The notes below the pieces were generated by a model. It searched no databases and was not told the DNA's origin. It saw nothing but the letters and a program-made list of their open reading frames with translations. Of a DNA stretch of 64,000 nt, positions 47,918-59,623 are shown in pieces. The position numbers and the translations under genes are program-made. The first letter of the stretch is position 1; each line of letters starts with the position of its first letter. Source of the DNA: Burkholderiaceae bacterium (lineage in GTDB: Bacteria; Pseudomonadota; Gammaproteobacteria; Burkholderiales; Burkholderiaceae); assembly GCA_021166835.1 (NCBI GenBank), contig JAJPEN010000069.1, positions 48,611-112,610 of the forward strand, given 5' to 3'.

Positions 47918-48343
47918 ATGGCTGTAGAACGAACCCTGTCCATCATCAAGCCCGATGCCGTCGCCAGGAACGTGATCGGGCAGATCTACGCGCGCTTCGA
48001 GGGCGCGGGGCTGAAGATCATTGCTGCGCGGATGATGCATCTGTCGCGCGAGCAGGCCGGCGGCTTCTATGCAGTCCACAAGGAGCGCCCGTTCTATGCC
48101 GATCTCGTCTCGTTCATGAGCTCGGGCCCGGTGATGATCCAGGTGCTCGAAGGCGAAGACGCCATCCGCCGGAACCGCGACCTGATGGGCGCCACCGATC
48201 CGAAGAAGGCGGCCGCGGGAACGATCCGTGCCGACTTCGCCGAAAGCATCGACGCGAACGCGGTGCACGGCTCGGACGGCGCCGACACCGCGCAAACCGA
48301 GGTCGCGTTCTTCTTCCCGACGCTCGACCTGCATTCGCGCTGA
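47918..48343 (+). CDS. ndk: Nucleoside diphosphate kinase
   Basis: The 141-residue protein begins [15 protein letters not shown] and has the catalytic histidine H117 in NAVHGSDG, the usual length and order for bacterial Ndk. It balances NTP pools. It is the first gene of the long housekeeping block and precedes rlmN by 34 bases. Confidence 0.98.
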   Translation: MAVERTLSIIKPDAVARNVIGQIYARFEGAGLKIIAARMMHLSREQAGGFYAVHKERPFYADLVSFMSSGPVMIQVLEGEDAIRRNRDLMGATDPKKAAAGTIRADFAESIDANAVHGSDGADTAQTEVAFFFPTLDLHSR

Positions 48344-48377
48344 TCCGCGGTTGTTCAAGGCCGTCCTGCGAGCTGTC

Positions 48378-49541
48378 ATGAACGCGTCGACGGGCAACGA
48401 AGCGCAGAAGGTCCGGCTGCTCGGCCTGGACCGGGAAGCGCTCGAGCGGCAATGCGTCGATTGGGGCCAGAAGACCTTTCGCGCGCGCCAGCTGCTGCGC
48501 TGGGTGCACCAACGTGGCGTTGCCGACTTCGACGCGATGACCGATCTCGCGCAGGATTTCCGTCGCGTGCTCGCCGAGCACGCGTGCGTAGAGGCGCCGC
48601 CGGTGCTCGCCGATCACGAGTCGGCCGACGGCACGCGCAAGTGGCTGCTGGACGTCGGCGCGGGCAATGCGGTCGAGACCGTGTTCATCCCGGAAACCGA
48701 TCGCGGCACGCTGTGCGTCTCCACGCAGGCGGGCTGCGCGGTGAACTGCCTGTTCTGCTCCACCGGCAAGCAGGGCTTCGCGCGCAACCTGCGCGCCGAC
48801 GAGATCGTCGCGCAGGTCTGGCACGCGAAGCGCTCGCTCGAACGGGCGAACGACGCCCGCGCCGTGTACGACGACGCCCGCATCGTGCACCACGACGCCC
48901 GCATCGTGACGAACGTCGTGTTCATGGGCATGGGCGAGCCCTTGCAGAACTACTCGGCGACGCTGACGGCGCTGCGCCTGCTGCTCGACGATCACGCCTA
49001 CGGGCTTTCGCGCCGGCGCGTCACCGTGTCCACCTCCGGTATCGTGCCGATGATCGATCGGCTGCGCGAAGACTGTCCGGTGGCGCTCGCCGTTTCGCTG
49101 CACGCGCCCGACGACGAACTGCGCGACCGGCTCGTTCCGTTGAACCGCAAGTACCCGCTGGCCGAACTGATGGCCGCGTGCCGCCGCTATCTCGAGCGCG
49201 CGCCGCGCGACTTCATCACCTTCGAGTACGTGATGCTCGACGGCGTGAACGACAGCGTCGCGCACGCCGAGGCGCTGCTGCGCTGCGTGCGCGACCTGCC
49301 CTGCAAATTCAACCTGATTCCGTTCAATCCGTTTCCGAACTCGGGGTTGCGCCGCTCGCCCGACGCGCGAATCCGGGCCTTCGCGCAGCGGCTGGTCGAC
49401 GCCGGCATCGTCACCACGGTGCGGCGCACGCGCGGCGACGACATCGATGCTGCCTGCGGGCAGCTCGCCGGCGAAGTGCAGGATCGCACCCGGCTGCGCG
49501 AACGCGAGCAGCGCGTGCGCTTCCTGGAAAGAACCCATTGA
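48378..49541 (+). CDS. rlmN: Dual-specificity rRNA/tRNA adenine-C2 methyltransferase
   Basis: The 387-residue radical SAM enzyme has the cluster motif C120-x3-C124-x2-C127, [10 protein letters not shown], and [14 protein letters not shown] near the C-terminus, as in RlmN, which methylates A2503 of 23S rRNA and A37 of some tRNAs. A 63-bp stretch of three 21-bp repeats (48852-48914) inserts about 20 residues just before VVFMGMGEP. Confidence 0.96.
   Translation: MNASTGNEAQKVRLLGLDREALERQCVDWGQKTFRARQLLRWVHQRGVADFDAMTDLAQDFRRVLAEHACVEAPPVLADHESADGTRKWLLDVGAGNAVETVFIPETDRGTLCVSTQAGCAVNCLFCSTGKQGFARNLRADEIVAQVWHAKRSLERANDARAVYDDARIVHHDARIVTNVVFMGMGEPLQNYSATLTALRLLLDDHAYGLSRRRVTVSTSGIVPMIDRLREDCPVALAVSLHAPDDELRDRLVPLNRKYPLAELMAACRRYLERAPRDFITFEYVMLDGVNDSVAHAEALLRCVRDLPCKFNLIPFNPFPNSGLRRSPDARIRAFAQRLVDAGIVTTVRRTRGDDIDAACGQLAGEVQDRTRLREREQRVRFLERTH
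48852..48914 (+). repeat. Three tandem 21-bp units inside rlmN
   Basis: Each unit starts GACGCCCGC and encodes DAR-(A/I)-V plus two residues ([21 protein letters not shown]). The insert lies between residues about 159 and 179 of the radical SAM domain, in a loop ahead of a conserved strand. Confidence 0.9.
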
Positions 49542-49554
49542 CGGACCTGCGCCC

Positions 49555-50382
49555 GTGAAAGCTCCCCTTGCCGTTGCCGCCGCGCTGGCTTCGCTGCTGT
49601 GGCTCGCCGGCTGCGCCACCGACGGAACCTCGGCTTCCGATTCCGGCGCGAACATCGCTTCGCCGTCCGCCGCGCGCTCGCCGCTGCCCGGCTCGCCCGA
49701 AGAGAGCGAAGAGCGGCGCCGCGCGCGCATCCGGCTGGAGCTGGCGGCGAGCTACTATCAGCAGAGCAACTTCACGGTTGCGCTCGACGAGCTTCGCCAG
49801 GCCATCGAGATCGATCCGAACTACGCGCCCGTCTACGGCGTGCTCGGCCTGGTGTACAACGATCTGGGCGATCGCGATCGCGCCGAGGACGCCTTCCAGC
49901 ACGGCTTGCGGCTGGCGCCGAACGACGCCGACCTGAACAACAGCTACGGCTGGTTCCTTTGCCAGACCGGACGCGAGCGCGCCTCGCTCGACCGCTTCGC
50001 GCGGGCGCTGAACGATCCGCTGTATCGCACGCCGGCCAAGCCGCTGCACAACGCCGGCATCTGCGCATTGCGCATCGGCGACGAGGAAACGGCCGAGCGC
50101 AACCTGCAGCGCGCCTTCCAGGTCGATCCGTCCAACGCGGTCGCGATGTACCACCTCGCCGAGCTGTACCTGAAGCGCGGTGAGGCGAGCCGGGCGCGCT
50201 TCTATTCGCAGCGACTGCTCAGCACCTACGAGCCGACGGCGCAGACGCTCTGGCTCGCGCTGCGCGTCGAGCATTCGCTGGGCAACGGCGACGCCGAGAA
50301 GAGCCTGGCGTTGCAGCTGCGACGCCGTTTCCCCGATTCACCCGAGTCGGCGCTGCTCGCGCAGGGCCGTTTCGGGGGGTGA
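49555..50382 (+). CDS. pilW: Type IV pilus biogenesis lipoprotein PilW/PilF
   Basis: The 275-residue protein has a lipoprotein signal with LAGC (C20) and about five TPR repeats ([43 protein letters not shown]). PilW/PilF helps the PilQ secretin assemble in the outer membrane, which agrees with the presence of a Pil-Chp-like system in this window. The start is the GTG at 49555; its distance to rlmN is 13 bases. Confidence 0.93.
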   Translation: MKAPLAVAAALASLLWLAGCATDGTSASDSGANIASPSAARSPLPGSPEESEERRRARIRLELAASYYQQSNFTVALDELRQAIEIDPNYAPVYGVLGLVYNDLGDRDRAEDAFQHGLRLAPNDADLNNSYGWFLCQTGRERASLDRFARALNDPLYRTPAKPLHNAGICALRIGDEETAERNLQRAFQVDPSNAVAMYHLAELYLKRGEASRARFYSQRLLSTYEPTAQTLWLALRVEHSLGNGDAEKSLALQLRRRFPDSPESALLAQGRFGG

Positions 50383-50393
50383 ACAGGACATCC

Positions 50394-51556
50394 ATGAACG
50401 TCGAAGCGACTACCTCTCCGGAGTCGATCACCCAGATCGCATCGCTCGAGCAGCTCTGCGCCGCCCGCGAGGCGCGCGGCTGGTCGATATCCGACGTCGC
50501 CGCCAAGCTCGGCATGATGCCGCGGCAGATCGATGCGATCGAGCATGGCCGCTGGGAAGCGCTGCCCGGCACGGCATTCGTGCGCGGTGCGATCCGCGCC
50601 TACGGCAAGGCGTTGCAGCTCGACGTCGCGCCGTTGCTGGCGACGCTGGGCTCACCGAACGGCGCGCCGGAACTGAAGCCTTCGTCGTCGCTCGATTCGC
50701 CGTTGCCCCGGCACGGCGCGCTGGGCTTCGACAACGGCGGCTCGGGCAGCCGTATCGTCTGGATCATTCTCGGCGTCATCGGCGTGGTCGCCATCGCGAT
50801 GTATTTCGGACGCGGGGCCGATTTCGGCCGGGTGCTCGAACCGGGCAGCGGCGGCAGCGGACCGGGGCGGTCGGTCGACGTCGTGCCGCTCGCGCCGGGC
50901 GCCGGCCCGAACGCTGGCCCGGGCGCCGGCCCGAGTGCCGCCCCGAGCGCCGGCGCCGGCGATACGACACGAGCTCCGTCCGATTCGACGCGCGCCGCCC
51001 CCGGCGATGCCGCGCGCGGCGCTGCGCCCGATTCGGCGCGTCCGTCGGCATCCCCGGATGCGTCCGGCGCCTCTGGGGTCGGCTCCGGAGCGACGCCTGC
51101 GGCAGGCGCGGCCGCGGCCGTTCCTGCTTCGCCGGCCGGCACGCAATCCGCAGCGCCGACCACCCCGGGCAGCAGCGCCGGCGGCGGCGCTGCGTCGACG
51201 GCTGCCGCGGCCGGCAATGCCTCGACGAGCGCTGCTGCCGATGGCGCATCGGCCGCCGGTGCTGCGCAGGCGGGCGCGCAGTCGGGCGCGCAGGCCGCGA
51301 AGAATGCCGCCACGCCGGCCGCAACCGATGCGGTCGTTCTGCGCTTCGAGCGCGAATCGTGGGTCGACGTGCGCGATGCGAACGGCAAGGTGCTGCTGAT
51401 GGGAACGCAACCGGCGAACAGCACGCGCGAGGTCTCCGGGCAGAAGCCGTACTCGCTGACGATCGGCAACGCGACCTTCGTGCGCGTCGAGCACGGCGGA
51501 CGCAACGTCGATCTGGGCGCCGTCACGCAGAAAGGCGTGGCGCGCGTGCGCATCGA

Positions 51557-51560
<4 letters not shown>
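50394..51560 (+). CDS. rodZ: RodZ-like cytoskeleton/helix-turn-helix membrane protein
   Basis: The 388-residue protein has a cytoplasmic helix-turn-helix ([20 protein letters not shown], then [17 protein letters not shown]), one membrane span (about residues 122-140), a 170-residue periplasmic Ala/Gly/Pro/Ser-rich linker, and a C-terminal DUF4115 beta domain ([20 protein letters not shown]). RodZ links MreB to the envelope. ATG at 50394 has AGGA 5 bases upstream; the GTG at 50379, overlapping the pilW stop, is an alternative start. Confidence 0.9.
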
Positions 51561-52866
<1,306 letters not shown>

Positions 52867-52870
<4 letters not shown>

Positions 52871-54192
52871 GCGCCGCCGAGCCCCGGCGCGCCGCCGAGC
52901 GCCTGAACGGCGTGCGCGGCATGAACGACGTGCTGCCCGCCGACGAGGCGCTGTGGCAGCGCTTCGAGGATGCGGTGGCCGACGCGATGCGCGCCTACGG
53001 CTATCGCCGCATCCGCACGCCGATCGTCGAGCACACGCGGCTGTTCGTGCGCAGCATCGGCGAGGTGACCGACATCGTCGAGAAGGAGATGTACTCCTTC
53101 GTCGATGCGCTCAACGGCGAGAACCTCACGCTGCGCCCGGAGAACACGGCGGGCGTGGTGCGCGCGACGATCGAGCACAACCTGCTGTACGACGGCCCGC
53201 AGCGGCTGTGGTACGCGGGCCCGATGTTCCGCCACGAGCGTCCGCAGAAGGGGCGCTATCGCCAGTTCCACCAGGTGGGCGCCGAGGCGCTCGGCTTCGC
53301 CGGCCCCGACGCCGATGCCGAAGTCATCCTGCTGTGTCAGCGGCTGTGGGACGAACTCGGCATCGTCGATGCGCGGCTCGAGATCAACTCGCTGGGGCAG
53401 TCCGACGAGCGGCGCGCGCACCGCGAGGCGCTCATTGCCTGGTTCGAGGCGAACGCCGACCGGCTCGACGCCGATGCCGCGCGCCGGCTGCACACCAATC
53501 CGCTGCGCATCCTCGACACGAAGAATCCGGCGATGCAGTCGCTGGTCGAAGCAGCGCCGCGGCTGTCGGAATTCCTCGGCGACGAATCGCGCGCGCATTT
53601 CGAGCGGCTGCAGGCGCTGTTGCGCGCGCAGAACCTGCCGTACCGGATCAACCCGCGGCTGGTGCGCGGGCTCGACTACTACAACCTGACCGTCTTCGAG
53701 TGGGTCGCCGAGGTCGGCGGCGCACCGCTGACGATCTGCGGGGGCGGGCGCTACGATCCCCTGATCGCGATGCTCGGCGGCAAGGACGCGCCGGCCTGCG
53801 GCTTCGCGCTGGGCGTCGAGCGCGTGCTCGCGCTGCTGCGCGAGCAGGACGAGTCGGCCGCGCGCGCCGCGCAATGCGACGTCTACGTCGTGCACCACGG
53901 CGACGCGACGCTCGAGGCCGCGCTCGGCGCGGCCGAACGCCTGCGCGATGCCGGCCTCGACGTGATCCTGCATTGCGGCGGCGGCAGCTTCAAGTCGCAG
54001 TTTCGCAAGGCCGATGCGAGCGGCGCGCAACTCGCGCTGATCCTCGGCGTGGACGAACTCGCGCGCGGCGAGGCGGCGCTGAAGTGGCTGCGCAGCGCGT
54101 CGTCCGAAGCAGGAAGCGCGCCGCGCCAGGAGAGCGTGACGCTCGATCGCATCGTCGAGCGGGTGCTCGAAGCGATGACCGACGAGGACTGA
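52867..54192 (+). CDS. hisS: Histidyl-tRNA synthetase
   Basis: The 441-residue class II synthetase has [23 protein letters not shown], motif 2 ([24 protein letters not shown]), [13 protein letters not shown] and [14 protein letters not shown], followed by the anticodon-binding domain. It overlaps ispG by ATGA. A shorter paralogue without aminoacylation function, hisZ, lies at 62040. Confidence 0.97.
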
Positions 54193-54221
54193 CGGAGAAC
54201 CGAGGGGAGAACCGACGGCTG

Positions 54222-54860
54222 ATGGCCTACAACCTGGAAGAGCAGGAACAACTCGAGAATCTCAAGGCGTTCTGGAACCGCTACGGCAATTTCCTCGTCA
54301 CGTTGATCGCGATCATCGCGCTGTCGATCGCCGGCTGGCGCGGCTGGGGCTGGTACCAGGGGCGTCAGTCGGCGCAGGCCGCGGCGGTCTACGAGACGCT
54401 GCGCGAGGCGGCGAGCGCGCGCAACATCGACGGCGTGCGCGCCTCCGCGGGCAAGCTGTTCGACGAGTACGGCAAGACGGTATACGGGCCGATGGCGGCG
54501 CTGATCGCGGCCGGCGCATACGTGCAGGCGGGCGATGCGAAGGCGGCGAAGATTCCGCTGCAATGGGCGATCGACAACGCGGCCGACGAGAACTTCCGCA
54601 ACACGGCGCGCCTGCGGCTGGCCTCGATCCTGCTCGACGAGGGCGCTTACGACGAAGGGCTGAAGACGCTCGACGTCCCGTCGGCGGGCGCGTACCTGGG
54701 GCTGTTCGAAGACCGCCGCGGCGACCTGCTGAATGCCGCCGGGCGCCGCGACGAGGCGCGCGCGGCCTACGAGCGCGCGCTCGCCGCGCTGTCGCCGAAC
54801 GCGACGCTGCGCGGGCTCGTCCAGCTGAAGCGCGACGCGCTCGGCGGAGCGCCGGCATGA
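54222..54860 (+). CDS. yfgM: YfgM-like membrane-anchored TPR protein
   Basis: The 212-residue protein begins MAYNLEEQEQLENLKAFWNRYGN, has one membrane span (about residues 24-42) and a TPR-like C-terminal domain (ARLRLASILLDEGAYDEGLKTL). YfgM is an ancillary subunit of the SecYEG translocon with PpiD. It overlaps bamB by four bases; hisS-yfgM-bamB-der is a conserved order. Confidence 0.92.
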   Translation: MAYNLEEQEQLENLKAFWNRYGNFLVTLIAIIALSIAGWRGWGWYQGRQSAQAAAVYETLREAASARNIDGVRASAGKLFDEYGKTVYGPMAALIAAGAYVQAGDAKAAKIPLQWAIDNAADENFRNTARLRLASILLDEGAYDEGLKTLDVPSAGAYLGLFEDRRGDLLNAAGRRDEARAAYERALAALSPNATLRGLVQLKRDALGGAPA

Positions 54861-56005
54861 GCGCGCGCACGAGGGTTCCGACAATGCGCCGCGCGGCCAT
54901 CGCGGCGCTGGCGCTCGCGCTGGGCGGATGCGCCTGGTGGCCCTGGTCGTCGTCGCGGCCGAAGCTTCCCGATCCTCCGCCGATCACTGCGCCGGCGAGT
55001 GCTTCGCTGGCCTGGTCGGTTTCGCTCGGCGCGGGCGGCGTCAATTTCCAGCCGGTGCTCGCCGGCGACAGTCTGTGGGCCGCGGCGCGCGACGGCACAG
55101 TGGTGCGCATCGATCCGCCCAGCGGCGCGCTGCGCTGGCGCGTGAAGCTCGAGCAGCCGCTGATCGCCGGCGCCGGCAGCGACGGCGAAACGGTCGTGGT
55201 CGCCGGGCGCGACGGATCGCTGATCGCGCTCGATGGCAGCGGCAACCGGCGCTGGTCGGTGACGGCCGGCGCCGAGATCGTGACCGTGCCCAGCGTCGCG
55301 CTCGGGCTGGCGATCGTGCGCACCAGCGACAACCGCGTTTCGGCCTTCGAGCTGGACAGCGGCAAGCGCCGCTGGACCTTCCATCGCCAGAGCCCGCCGC
55401 TGGTGCTGCGTCAGACCTCGGGAATCGCGATCGACGCGAGCAGCGCCTATGTCGGACTGCCCGGAGGGCGCCTGGTTGCGCTCACGCTCGACAGCGGCGC
55501 GCTGCGCTGGGAGGCGGCGGTGTCCACGCCGCGCGGCGCCAACGAGATCGAGCGCATCGCCGACGTGGTCGGCATGCCGCTGGTCGGTGGCCGCGAGGTG
55601 TGCGCCGCGAGCTTCCAGGGGCGCATCGGCTGCTTCGAGGCGGTGAGCGGACGCACGCTGTGGGCGCGCGAGCTTTCGTCGCCTTCGGGCTTCGACATGG
55701 ATGCCGAGCTGGTCGTTGCGCCCGACGACCGGGGGAACGTGCAGGCGTTTTCGCGCCGCGGGGCGAGCGTCTGGAAGCAGGACGGGTTGAATCGTCGCGA
55801 GTTGTCGGCGCCGTTGCTGCTGCCGCGCTTCGTGGTGATCGGCGACCACACGGGGCTGGTGCACGCGCTGCAGCGCGAGGACGGGCGCGTGGCGGCGCGG
55901 CTGACCACGGACGGCTCGCGCATCGTGTCGGCGCCGGTGGCGGCGGCGGGGCTTGCCGTCGTGCAGACGAGCGGCGGCGGGCTGTATGCGTTCCGTATCG
56001 ACTGA
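54857..56005 (+). CDS. bamB: Outer membrane assembly lipoprotein BamB
   Basis: The 382-residue lipoprotein has a lipobox ALGGC with C25 and a beta-propeller of PQQ-like repeats (GTVVRIDPPSGALRWRVKLE; GRLVALTLDSGALRWEAAVS; GNVQAFSRRGASVWKQDG). It is part of the BAM complex that inserts outer-membrane proteins. It starts inside the yfgM stop (ATGA) and is followed by an unusual 629-base non-coding gap before der. Confidence 0.95.
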   Translation: MSARTRVPTMRRAAIAALALALGGCAWWPWSSSRPKLPDPPPITAPASASLAWSVSLGAGGVNFQPVLAGDSLWAAARDGTVVRIDPPSGALRWRVKLEQPLIAGAGSDGETVVVAGRDGSLIALDGSGNRRWSVTAGAEIVTVPSVALGLAIVRTSDNRVSAFELDSGKRRWTFHRQSPPLVLRQTSGIAIDASSAYVGLPGGRLVALTLDSGALRWEAAVSTPRGANEIERIADVVGMPLVGGREVCAASFQGRIGCFEAVSGRTLWARELSSPSGFDMDAELVVAPDDRGNVQAFSRRGASVWKQDGLNRRELSAPLLLPRFVVIGDHTGLVHALQREDGRVAARLTTDGSRIVSAPVAAAGLAVVQTSGGGLYAFRID

Positions 56006-56634
56006 CCGGCGTTCACGGCAGGCGGCAGCGGGCCGCGCCGGGGGCGGCAACGCACGGCGCCGCGTGAGGGCTGGGGCTGCGCGCCGGGGCACCCGAGCGC
56101 TTCGCGCGGCGGCGCTCCTGCTGCGGCGGTCGGCGCTGCGCGCCGACTCCCCTCCGCTGCTCGCCTCGGGGTCGTGCGGCGTAACTCGCTGCGCGCGCTG
56201 CGCGCGCTTCGCTCAGACAGTACGCCGCAAGTCAGAGGTACGAAGCGCGCTTCGCGCGCCGACCCCGAGACTGCGCTGCTCGGCGCCGCAGAAGTCGCGC
56301 CGCCGCGCGAAGCGCTCGGGCATCCCGGCGCGCAGCCCCAGCCCTCACACGGCGCCGCGCGCTGCCGCCCCCGGCGCGGCCCGCTGCCGCCTGCCGCTCG
56401 AGGGTGCGGAGTTGGCGAGGAATGCGCGTCTTTTGCGCATTCCAGGCCGCTCGCCGACGGGCGTCGGCGAAATTGTTCCTTTCTCGCGCATTTCTGCCAG
56501 CGGGGACTCGTGTTCCATCGAGAATGTTCTGAATTCGCGCATTTCGGTAGCGCGCGTCTTCGTTCTCGCCGCAGCCTCCGCCTTTGCGCGGCATGCAGCT
56601 CGCGTCGTTGCCCGTGTCGGCTTTTCGAACTGAC
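56006..56634. other. Intergenic region between bamB and der with a large palindromic element
   Basis: No coding frame here has homology. The first 400 bases contain a near-perfect 100-bp inverted repeat and a complex centre; the last 200 bases hold a small hairpin (AATGCGC / GCGCATT, 56421-56441) and two more CGCGCATTT copies (about 56489-56497 and 56538-56546). This breaks an otherwise tightly packed gene block. A promoter for der presumably lies in the last 200 bases but no clear hexamers were found. Confidence 0.75.
56016..56396. repeat. Inverted repeat with 100-bp arms and imperfectly palindromic centre
   Basis: The left arm 56016-56115 and the reverse complement of 56297-56396 agree at roughly 95 percent of positions by eye, both beginning CGGCAGGCGGCAGCGGGCC and ending near GCGCGGCGGCGC. 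The 181-base centre holds further nested pairs, such as CTCGGGGTCG against CGACCCCGAG and TGCGGCGTA against TACGCCGCA. RNA from either strand could fold into one long hairpin. It may be a dispersed genomic repeat, a non-autonomous mobile element or a strong terminator. Confidence 0.88.
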
Positions 56635-58089
56635 ATGGCGCTGCTCCCCGTCGTCGCGCTGGTCGGGCGGCCCAATGTCGGCAAGTCGACGCTGTTCAAT
56701 CGGCTCACGCGCAGCCGTTCGGCGCTGGTGGCCGATGCGCCCGGCTTGACGCGCGATCGGCAGTACGGACGCGGGCGGGTCGGCGAGATTCCGTTCATCG
56801 TCATCGACAGCGGCGGCTTCGAGCCGGTGGCGCGCGACGGAATCGCGGCGCTGATGGCGCGGCAGACGCGGCAGGCGATCGTCGAGGCCGACGTGGTCGT
56901 CTTTCTCGTCGATGGACGGGAAGGACTCACCGGGCGCGACCGCGAGATCGCCGACGAGCTGCGGCGCACGGCGCGGCGCGTGCTGCTCGCGGTGAACAAG
57001 ACCGAAGGGCGTCCGCGCGATCAGGCGGTGGCCGAGTTCCACGAGCTGGGCCTGGGCGATCCGTGGCCGGTGTCGGCCGCGCACGGCGACGGAGTTCGCG
57101 AACTGGTCGATGCGGCGCTCGAGCCCTTCGTCGCCCAAAGGACCGAAGCGGGCGAGGGCGACGAGGCGGCGCGCGCGCCAGGCGAAGCGGACAAGGAGAA
57201 GCGGCTGCGGGCGGCGGGCGAGGAGACGCGCGCGCAGCTGGCGGACGACGCAGCAGCGCCGCCAGCGCCCGGAGGCGCTGCCGCCCGCGTGCGGGTGGCC
57301 GTGGTCGGCCGCCCCAACGTCGGCAAGTCGACGCTGATCAACGCGTTGCTCGGCGAGGAGCGGCTGGTCGCCTTCGACCAGCCCGGCACTACGCGCGATG
57401 CGGTGGCGGTCGATTTCGAGCACGGCGGCCGCGCGTACACGCTCATCGATACGGCAGGGCTGCGGCGTCGCAGTCGCGTGGACGAGGCGATCGAGAAGTT
57501 CTCGGTCGTCAAGACGCTGCAGGCGATCGAGCAGGCGCACGTGTGCATCCTGCTGCTCGACGCGAGCCAGGAGGTCTCGGACCAGGACGCGAGCATCGCG
57601 GGTTACGTGCTCGAGGCCGGCCGCGCGCTCGTCGTCGCCGTCAACAAATGGGATCTGGCCGACGCCGGCGAGCGCGAACGCGTGCGCACCGAACTCGATC
57701 GCAAGCTGCACTTCCTGCGCTTCGCGAAGTGGCATTTCGTCTCGGCGCGCGAGGGTTTCGGCATCCCCGCACTGATGCGCTCGGTGCAGGCGGCGCACGC
57801 CGCGGCGATGGCGAAGCTCTCCACGCCGAAGCTCACGCGCGCGCTGCGCGAGGCGGTCGAGCGCCAGCCGCCGCCGCGTCGCGGGATGTCGCGCCCGAAG
57901 CTGCGCTATGCGCACCAAGGCGGACAGAATCCTCCGGTCGTCATCGTGCACGGCAGCGCGCTGGACGGCGTGCCCGACGCCTATCGCCGCTACCTGGAGT
58001 CCTGGCTGCGCGAACGCTTCGCGCTCACCGGGACGCCGTTGCGCATCGAGTTCCGCAGCGGGTCGAACCCCTATGCGCCGCGCACTTGA
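56635..58089 (+). CDS. der: Ribosome-assembly GTPase Der (EngA)
   Basis: The 484-residue protein has two GTPase domains, each with GRPNVGKST (G1), DSGGFEP or DTAGLRR (G3) and NK-type G4 motifs (NKTEG, NKWDL), and a C-terminal KH-like domain ([29 protein letters not shown]). The linker between GTPase domains (about residues 165-220) is unusually long and Ala/Glu/Arg-rich. Der acts in 50S subunit maturation. The ATG at 56635 gives the standard N-terminus [14 protein letters not shown]. Confidence 0.97.
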   Translation: MALLPVVALVGRPNVGKSTLFNRLTRSRSALVADAPGLTRDRQYGRGRVGEIPFIVIDSGGFEPVARDGIAALMARQTRQAIVEADVVVFLVDGREGLTGRDREIADELRRTARRVLLAVNKTEGRPRDQAVAEFHELGLGDPWPVSAAHGDGVRELVDAALEPFVAQRTEAGEGDEAARAPGEADKEKRLRAAGEETRAQLADDAAAPPAPGGAAARVRVAVVGRPNVGKSTLINALLGEERLVAFDQPGTTRDAVAVDFEHGGRAYTLIDTAGLRRRSRVDEAIEKFSVVKTLQAIEQAHVCILLLDASQEVSDQDASIAGYVLEAGRALVVAVNKWDLADAGERERVRTELDRKLHFLRFAKWHFVSAREGFGIPALMRSVQAAHAAAMAKLSTPKLTRALREAVERQPPPRRGMSRPKLRYAHQGGQNPPVVIVHGSALDGVPDAYRRYLESWLRERFALTGTPLRIEFRSGSNPYAPRT

Positions 58090-58178
58090 ATTGGGGCTGA
58101 CCGCCCCGAATTTGCGATAGAGTGATCGATCCGCGGCCCGTCGGCGCGCGAATCCAATCACAACAAGCCGGAGTCCCC

Positions 58179-58415
58179 ATGAGCAATAAAGGGCAGCTGC
58201 TACAAGACCCGTTCCTGAATCTGCTTCGCAGGGAGCACGTTCCGGTGTCGATCTACCTCGTCAACGGCATCAAGCTGCAGGGCCAGATCGATTCTTTCGA
58301 CCAGTACGTCGTGCTGTTGCGCAATACCGTTACGCAGATGGTCTACAAGCACGCGATCTCCACGGTCGTGCCGGGCCGTGCCGTCCACTTCCAGCAAGAA
58401 AGTCCGGAAAGCTGA
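58179..58415 (+). CDS. hfq: RNA chaperone Hfq
   Basis: The 78-residue Sm-like protein has the usual sequence [20 protein letters not shown], the Sm1/Sm2 motifs including VNGIKLQG and [10 protein letters not shown]. It forms hexamers that pair sRNAs with mRNAs. A short C-terminal tail of about ten residues follows the core. GGAG precedes the ATG. It is followed by hflX with an overlap of the stop. Confidence 0.98.
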   Translation: MSNKGQLLQDPFLNLLRREHVPVSIYLVNGIKLQGQIDSFDQYVVLLRNTVTQMVYKHAISTVVPGRAVHFQQESPES

Positions 58416-59608
58416 ACAAGCAAGCCGCTCCCGTTTCGTGCCTGCTGGTCGGCGTCGTCTTCGGCGCCGCGCAGGCCAACCCCGATTCCCTCGACGAACT
58501 CGCCGCGCTCGCGCAGTCGGCCGGGCTCGCCCCGTGCGGCCGCGTGGTCGTGCGCCGTGCAAAGCCCGATGCCGCGCTGTTCCTCGGTTCGGGCAAGGCC
58601 GACGAGATCGCCACGCAACTGGCGGCCGAAGGCATCGGGCTCGTCGTCTTCGACCAGGAACTGTCGGCCATCCAGCAGCGCAACCTGCAGCAGCGCTGGA
58701 ACGTTTCGGTCGTCGACCGCACCGAACTGATCCTCGAGATCTTCGCGCAGCGCGCGCGCAGCCACGAGGGCAAGCTGCAGGTCGAGCTGGCCAGGCTAGA
58801 GCACCTGTCCGCCCGCCTGGTGCGCGGCTGGTCGCACCTCGAGCGCCAGCGCGGCGGCATCGGCGTACGCGGCGGCCCGGGCGAGACGCAGCTCGAGCTC
58901 GACCGGCGCATGTTGTCAGTGCGCGTGAAGCGCCTGCGCGCCCAGCTCCAGCAGCTGCGCAAGCAGCGCCGCACGCGCCGGCGCGCGCGCGACCGCAAGC
59001 CCACCTTCGCCATCTCGATCGTCGGCTACACGAACGCCGGCAAGTCCACGCTGTTCAACGCCCTCACCGGCGCCGGCACCTATGCCGCCGACCAGCTCTT
59101 CGCCACGCTCGACACGCTCACGCGCCGCCTGCGCCTGCCGTCGGGCAACGAGGTCGTGCTCTCCGACACGGTGGGCTTCGTGCGGGCGCTGCCGCACTCG
59201 CTGGTCGAAGCGTTCACCGCCACGCTCGAGGAGACCGCGCAGGCCGACCTGCTGCTGCACGTGGTCGACGCGTCGGCCCCGGATCGCGACGAACAGATTG
59301 CGCAGGTCGACCGCGTGCTCGAGGAGATCGGCGCGGCCGACGTGCCGCGCATCCTCGTGCACAACAAGATCGACCGCGCCGGCCGCGGGCCTGAAGTGGG
59401 CCGGGATGCTTGTGGTAGGATCGCCCGCGTCCTGGTCAGCGCCGTCACCGGCGCCGGGCTCGAGGGCCTGCGCGAGGCGATCGACCAGCAGGTCGAATCG
59501 TGGCGCCGGGCACGTGCGGCGCCCGCCGAAGCATCGTCCGAGACGATGCCCGAGCCCGGTTTCGCCTCCTCCGATTCGCTAGAGCCGGCCGCTCCCAGAG
59601 CGGCCTGA
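58412..59608 (+). CDS. hflX: GTPase HflX, probably with CTG start
   Basis: The 398-residue GTPase has the glycine-rich HflX N-domain signature ([22 protein letters not shown]), a G1 motif [10 protein letters not shown]3 DTVGF and G4 NKID. HflX rescues or splits stalled ribosomes. Homology ([28 protein letters not shown]) begins upstream of the first standard start (GTG 58544), and the only start-like codon in that stretch is a CTG at 58412 overlapping the hfq stop (CTGA). The assigned start is therefore an inference. Confidence 0.93.
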   Translation: MNKQAAPVSCLLVGVVFGAAQANPDSLDELAALAQSAGLAPCGRVVVRRAKPDAALFLGSGKADEIATQLAAEGIGLVVFDQELSAIQQRNLQQRWNVSVVDRTELILEIFAQRARSHEGKLQVELARLEHLSARLVRGWSHLERQRGGIGVRGGPGETQLELDRRMLSVRVKRLRAQLQQLRKQRRTRRRARDRKPTFAISIVGYTNAGKSTLFNALTGAGTYAADQLFATLDTLTRRLRLPSGNEVVLSDTVGFVRALPHSLVEAFTATLEETAQADLLLHVVDASAPDRDEQIAQVDRVLEEIGAADVPRILVHNKIDRAGRGPEVGRDACGRIARVLVSAVTGAGLEGLREAIDQQVESWRRARAAPAEASSETMPEPGFASSDSLEPAAPRAA

Positions 59609-59623
59609 ATCCGCCTTCTGCCC

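Noticed and set aside
56016..56396. CRISPR array
   Set aside because: There are only two long arms in inverted orientation, not short direct repeats with unique spacers, and no cas genes are in the window.
56006..56634. Small open frames in the bamB-der gap
   Set aside because: They translate the inverted repeat arms into Pro/Arg/Ala-rich peptides on both strands, so the similarity between them comes from the repeat and not from protein coding.
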